A stretch of 9,321 nt of DNA from Planctomycetota bacterium (lineage in GTDB: Bacteria > Planctomycetota > PUPC01 > JACPCR01), in contig JASLXP010000071.1 of NCBI GenBank assembly GCA_030740295.1, positions 1 through 9,321 of the forward strand, in the 5' to 3' direction. Positions 7,601-9,321 of the stretch are shown here, piece by piece; within the stretch, counting starts at the first letter, position 1, and each line of letters starts with the position of its first letter. The position numbers and the translations under genes were made by a program. The notes under the pieces are model-generated. The model had not been told where the DNA came from, did not search any database, and was given only the letters and a program-made list of their open reading frames with translations.

Positions 7601-8789
7601 CGTGCATCGAATGATCCGAAAGCCATGAGCCTTTGCCGTTCGATGTCGGCCACGGAGGGTCACCAGCCGAGCCGTACGAAAACTGGTAGAGCAGGTCGAA
7701 ACCTTCGTTAGTCAGACCTCGGACGCGGTATTCGCCGGGCTCCATCAATCGGCCGCTGTCATCGGCGCCGTCCCAGTAATCGGTGTTCTTGCCCGCCTTG
7801 CGCGGAAAATCCGCAATGAGGTTTCGCACGCGCTCGCCGTCTGGTCTTTCGATCACGAGAGTGGCCGAGCTGTCTTTCAGCAATTCGTACTCAATGGCCA
7901 CGGGGCCACTGGTGCTGTAACGAAGGCGTCTGAGCTCCTCGACCTTCGAGAGCTGCTTCATGGACGGCGAAGCTTCGAGCTTCCCTCGGTCCATGAACTT
8001 CACCTGGCCCCATGCGCGGTAGTTCGTCCAGAAGAATTCACGTTGAGGGTTGTCCGCATTGACCAGATCGGTGAGGCGGTGTTCGTACCAGCGTTTGGCG
8101 GTGGCATCTCCCCAGAAGCATTCGAAACCCATGCGCAGTATTTCGCCTGGCTTGTAGGGCCGACCATCCCGGCGCAGATGCTTCCAGGTGACTCGCATTT
8201 CCTGAGTGTAGCCCTTGCCGTCTTCGTGCTTGCGAAACGCCGCGTTCACACCGTTGCCGATGGCCTCTTCGACCCGGCCTTCGAATCCTTCCTTCCGCCG
8301 TCCCATGTCATGATGTTGGATAAGCGAGGTCGGTCTATTGCCATCGGTGAACCAGTAACAATCAATATGCGTCACCCTCGCGCCGCCGGGACCGATAGGC
8401 TTCTCATGATCCGTCCAGATGCGAAGCTGCACGGAATCCGATCGCCAGCCCGACCCGAGCGAATGTTCCGGATCGACATGATTGACCATCGGCGAGCGAT
8501 CCTTGAATCGGAACGACACGTACAGGTACTCGTTGTCATACATCGCGGCCGCGCGCACGGAGTTCGTTTCGAGGAGCATGTCCATGTCGTAACACATGAG
8601 GATCTCGCCGGAGAGATCCCAGTCGGCGAGATCGCCGTCGAGCTTTACAGGGATGGAGACTGGCACGGCGCGCAGGACGTGGTTGTTGGTTTGCTGGGCA
8701 GAGAGCGCGACGGGAAAAAACAGAGCGGCTAGTACAGCGAAATGGAAATAGCTTGACAGATTTCTGTAGCCCCGGAGGGGCGAAAGCAT
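4626..8789 (-). CDS. Giant secreted protein: CBM9-like, FlgD-type Ig-like, beta-propeller, EF-hand loop, CBM9-like
   Basis: With the ATG at 8789 the product is 1387 residues. Residues 1-31 read as a signal peptide (R6 and R9, a hydrophobic core FHFAVLAALFFPVALSA, then QQ). A CBM9-like/DOMON-type domain follows (about 40-265; VKLDGDLADWD, EYLYVSFRFKD, WRSDSVQLRIW), then an Ig-like module like that of FlgD (about 295-360; YWDGADDSGRLMEPGEYRVRG), then a long NHL/PQQ-like propeller region (about 390-1130). An EF-hand loop sits at 882-893 (D882, N884, D886, E893). A second CBM9-like domain closes the protein (about 1165-1385; DDNFLYVAF, RLFKTGDACLLELR). The frame is open back to an ATG at 9020, but the extra 77 codons mostly translate the palindromic repeats, so I prefer 8789. 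No Shine-Dalgarno motif is seen at either start. It probably binds or processes extracellular polysaccharide; no catalytic residues are recognised. Confidence 0.88.
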   Translation of the reverse strand: MLSPLRGYRNLSSYFHFAVLAALFFPVALSAQQTNNHVLRAVPVSIPVKLDGDLADWDLSGEILMCYDMDMLLETNSVRAAAMYDNEYLYVSFRFKDRSPMVNHVDPEHSLGSGWRSDSVQLRIWTDHEKPIGPGGARVTHIDCYWFTDGNRPTSLIQHHDMGRRKEGFEGRVEEAIGNGVNAAFRKHEDGKGYTQEMRVTWKHLRRDGRPYKPGEILRMGFECFWGDATAKRWYEHRLTDLVNADNPQREFFWTNYRAWGQVKFMDRGKLEASPSMKQLSKVEELRRLRYSTSGPVAIEYELLKDSSATLVIERPDGERVRNLIADFPRKAGKNTDYWDGADDSGRLMEPGEYRVRGLTNEGFDLLYQFSYGSAGDPPWPTSNGKGSWLSDHSMHVGAASDGERVYFSAFHSEAGDTVMGLNLEGKRQWGLGRIDGGMLARHGKYLYMLQGGVHPTHYRPGELRLVRIDPKTGKFVSFPNKKNEVVIFNYPKDRKVEKRMSEGATVAAKAYDAAWCRMESMGLAANRKYLFISLFYENKILVLNPDNGNKVAEYDAQRPAGLATDYTGALYAVSGKTILRFDEKGRSTLFIDSNLDAPVAIAASSYEVYVSDWGASMCIKVFSRDGNFVGNIGNMGGRSLKGEYEPEGFFRPWSLATRLYWKPPYRENERRLPDATRLWVVEHDKSPKRISLWNIPFRRSKRFKAELLREFIGPGWYNGTENNVNALNPKQAFSLGNILELDWKKGRWRVTDTLWRPTRPKALLGPRGEGMFHQVVKVKRRQILVSAKSGTFVCISELEKHGAKPLAALGHIKAFMSEGGELPEVLLKNLWDDPKMLEWARKEKPALFTGNVIHRYRLLHDLIWRARRRNKPMRTEFIWTDANGDALVQDEELQFFAPEEMNGLILGGPWRFAFSPDLTLYPALEQHTDRHTWAWRMPVEAWNTAGAPVYNPKSAVRIIHTKPLHFLNSAWADSKGSVLLNQSPMQMHDKSGRQLWHYPNRWPGVHGSHRAPKDRRGLLIGPLKVIGSAEVDGLGEVFCMSGNLGKGFLMTTDGFYVGSLFSDARSAPDSLPDVPVRGMSIMQTTAGGEWFGGEFFRNPRDGKIYLGSSALNATNISEVVGLEKVKRLRPNPITLSKTMLAACKDHLVARQNESAKPRDIQIHLPKQALSGKAPTIHQLNWTTEARWSFDGRHAARATWSFDDNFLYVAFREVLDDTPLINKGPDATRLFKTGDACLLELRTQPDDDSNSIIAGDLRLLLSVFETKPVAVVYRYKVPGTDKPSEFSSPVTTTKIDVIKVIEGAKFQVRRGAQDYDLSATIPFEALGFKPAKGKSYRGDFGIVYSDKHGKTNSLRMNWSNLFTSMISDLALESVIEPKHWGWFRVKD
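8768..8786 (+). repeat. 19-bp palindromic element, copy A
   Basis: AGCCCCGGAGGGGCGAAAG contains the hairpin GCCCC-GGA-GGGGC at 8769-8781. On the minus strand it encodes residues 2-7 of the giant secreted protein, immediately after the chosen start codon. Confidence 0.85.
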
Positions 8790-8793
8790 GTAG

Positions 8794-8813
8794 CCCCGGG
8801 CGCAAGCCCGGGG
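8794..8813. repeat. Perfect 8-bp hairpin, GCAA loop (unit 1)
   Basis: CCCCGGGC (8794-8801) pairs perfectly with GCCCGGGG (8806-8813) around a GCAA loop on the plus strand. In the minus-strand transcript it would cover positions -5 to -24 relative to the ATG at 8789, where a ribosome-binding site would normally sit. Confidence 0.8.
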
Positions 8814-8835
8814 TTGAAGAGCAAAGACGAAACCC

Positions 8836-8854
8836 AGCCCCGGAGGGGCGAAAG
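8836..8854 (+). repeat. 19-bp palindromic element, copy B
   Basis: This copy is identical to copy A over 19 bases and in the same orientation; the hairpin occupies 8837-8849. It closes the first 87-bp unit. Confidence 0.85.
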
Positions 8855-8874
8855 TGGCCTTTCTGGGGAGTCTG

Positions 8875-8893
8875 CTTTCGCCCCTCCGGGGCT
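8875..8893 (-). repeat. 19-bp palindromic element, copy C (inverted)
   Basis: CTTTCGCCCCTCCGGGGCT is the exact reverse complement of copies A and B, with its hairpin at 8880-8892. It is separated from copy B by 20 bp, so B and C could pair as a long cruciform stem. Confidence 0.85.
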
Positions 8894-8915
8894 GGATTTG
8901 CCGAAACTTCCGAAT

Positions 8916-8935
8916 CCTGGGGCTTGCGCCCCAGG
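8916..8935. repeat. Perfect 8-bp hairpin (unit 2, inverted)
   Basis: CCTGGGGC (8916-8923) pairs with GCCCCAGG (8928-8935) around TTGC, which is GCAA on the minus strand. Compared with the unit 1 hairpin, two base pairs differ on both sides of the stem and pairing is kept. Confidence 0.8.
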
Positions 8936-8946
8936 CTACATGTTTC

Positions 8947-8961
8947 CGCCCCTCCGGGGCT
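8947..8961 (-). repeat. Palindromic element, copy D (inverted, variant flank)
   Basis: CGCCCCTCCGGGGCT matches the element core; the adjoining bases read TTTC then C rather than the exact CTTTCG of copy C. It closes the second 87-bp unit. Confidence 0.8.
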
Positions 8962-9321
8962 AAATCCGTGAAGCTATTTGCTGTGGGCTGTACTTGGGTC
9001 ATGTGGATATTCGAGCGCATAGGTCTGCCTATTGGCTGTTAGGAAGCGGCTGGTGGTCCGAGGCGAAGGAGTTTTTTCGGACTTTGTATTGGCAATGTCC
9101 GCGCCCGTCTGGAGTTGCTGCAAGAGACGGCCGGGGACGCCTATCCTACGAATGCGGACCCGCAGCTTGAATCCAAAATGCACAGAATCATAACTGCCGG
9201 GAAGGGCAACGATTTCATGAATATTCAAGAGTCTGCTAAGGTCGGGACTTCAGGTAATCCTCTTTGTTTCAATCACCGTCAGCCACCTGGAAATGAGCGA
9301 CAGAACAACACCCGGTGTTCG
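8962..9321. other. Right-edge region without a recognised gene
   Basis: This 360-bp stretch has open frames on both strands but none I can defend. On the plus strand the frame after a TAG at 9040 is open from 9043 to the edge (93 codons) but its first ATG is at 9178, and the middle part reads like coding sequence (VRARLELLQETAG). On the minus strand a TTG at 9228 opens 84 codons that stop at 8974. Neither product resembles a family I know. The ATG at 9020 of the longer version of the giant protein also lies here, without a Shine-Dalgarno motif. No clear promoter was seen for either direction. Confidence 0.4.

Larger units (their letters stand above)
8768..8961. repeat. Palindromic repeat cluster of two inverted 87-bp units (REP/BIME- or MITE-like)
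   Basis: Unit 1 (8768-8854) and unit 2 (8875-8961, inverted) are both 87 bp and align without gaps; 67 of 87 bases match by my count. They flank a 20-bp centre (8855-8874). Each unit has a 19-bp element AGCCCCGGAGGGGCGAAAG (or close variant) at both ends, the string CATGTAGCC, an 8-bp hairpin and a variable spacer of about 22 bp. Of 20 mismatches, 14 lie in the spacer. The cluster could extrude as a cruciform. No transposase is nearby, so a passive element mobilised in trans is the likeliest origin, by inference. Confidence 0.85.

Noticed and set aside
8043..8732. 229-codon plus-strand ORF
   Set aside because: Antisense shadow of the N-terminal CBM9-like region.
8753..8781. TTGACA at 8753-8758 (precisely within GCTTGACAGA) as a -35 promoter box
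   Set aside because: The bases at the expected -10 distance are GC-rich palindrome sequence and no plus-strand gene follows.
8768..8961. CRISPR array
   Set aside because: The repeats are in inverted pairs, the intervening stretches are themselves related, and there are no cas genes.
8790..9020. 77-residue N-terminal extension of the giant secreted protein (ATG at 9020)
   Set aside because: Most of it translates the palindromic repeat cluster, it would place the signal peptide about 90 residues inside the protein, and no Shine-Dalgarno motif precedes it.

Overview
The window looks like chromosomal DNA from a GC-rich free-living bacterium of the PVC type (Planctomycetota, Verrucomicrobiota or Lentisphaerota), or a neighbour with a similar gene repertoire. 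I infer this from three things: a very large Hanks-type kinase fused to TPR and WD40 repeats, an exported DUF1080 (3-keto-disaccharide hydrolase-like) protein, and a giant exported protein with CBM9-like ends around a beta-propeller. No rRNA, tRNA or other taxonomic marker is present, so the phylum remains an inference.

Layout. Bases 2-3607 (+) hold the kinase gene, which runs off the left edge. Its visible 5' end is three in-frame 63-bp tandem repeats, so the GTG at 182 is not its start. After a 125-bp gap, 3733-4452 (+) encodes a complete secreted DUF1080 protein. After a 173-bp convergent gap, 4626-8789 (-) encodes a 1387-residue secreted protein: CBM9-like, FlgD-type Ig-like, six-bladed-propeller-like region with one EF-hand calcium loop, then a second CBM9-like domain. 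Its start codon lies inside a 194-bp palindromic repeat cluster (8768-8961) made of two diverged 87-bp inverted units. The last 360 bp hold no gene I can defend.

How the genes relate. The kinase is a cytoplasmic signalling protein with protein-interaction repeats. The two exported proteins both carry carbohydrate-associated folds and may act on or bind glycans outside the cytoplasm. Nothing in the sequence ties the kinase to them beyond adjacency. I see no defence system, CRISPR array, transposase or integrase. The most interesting structure is the repeat cluster: its hairpins show compensatory base changes, and it appears to supply the start codon and first codons of the giant exported protein.
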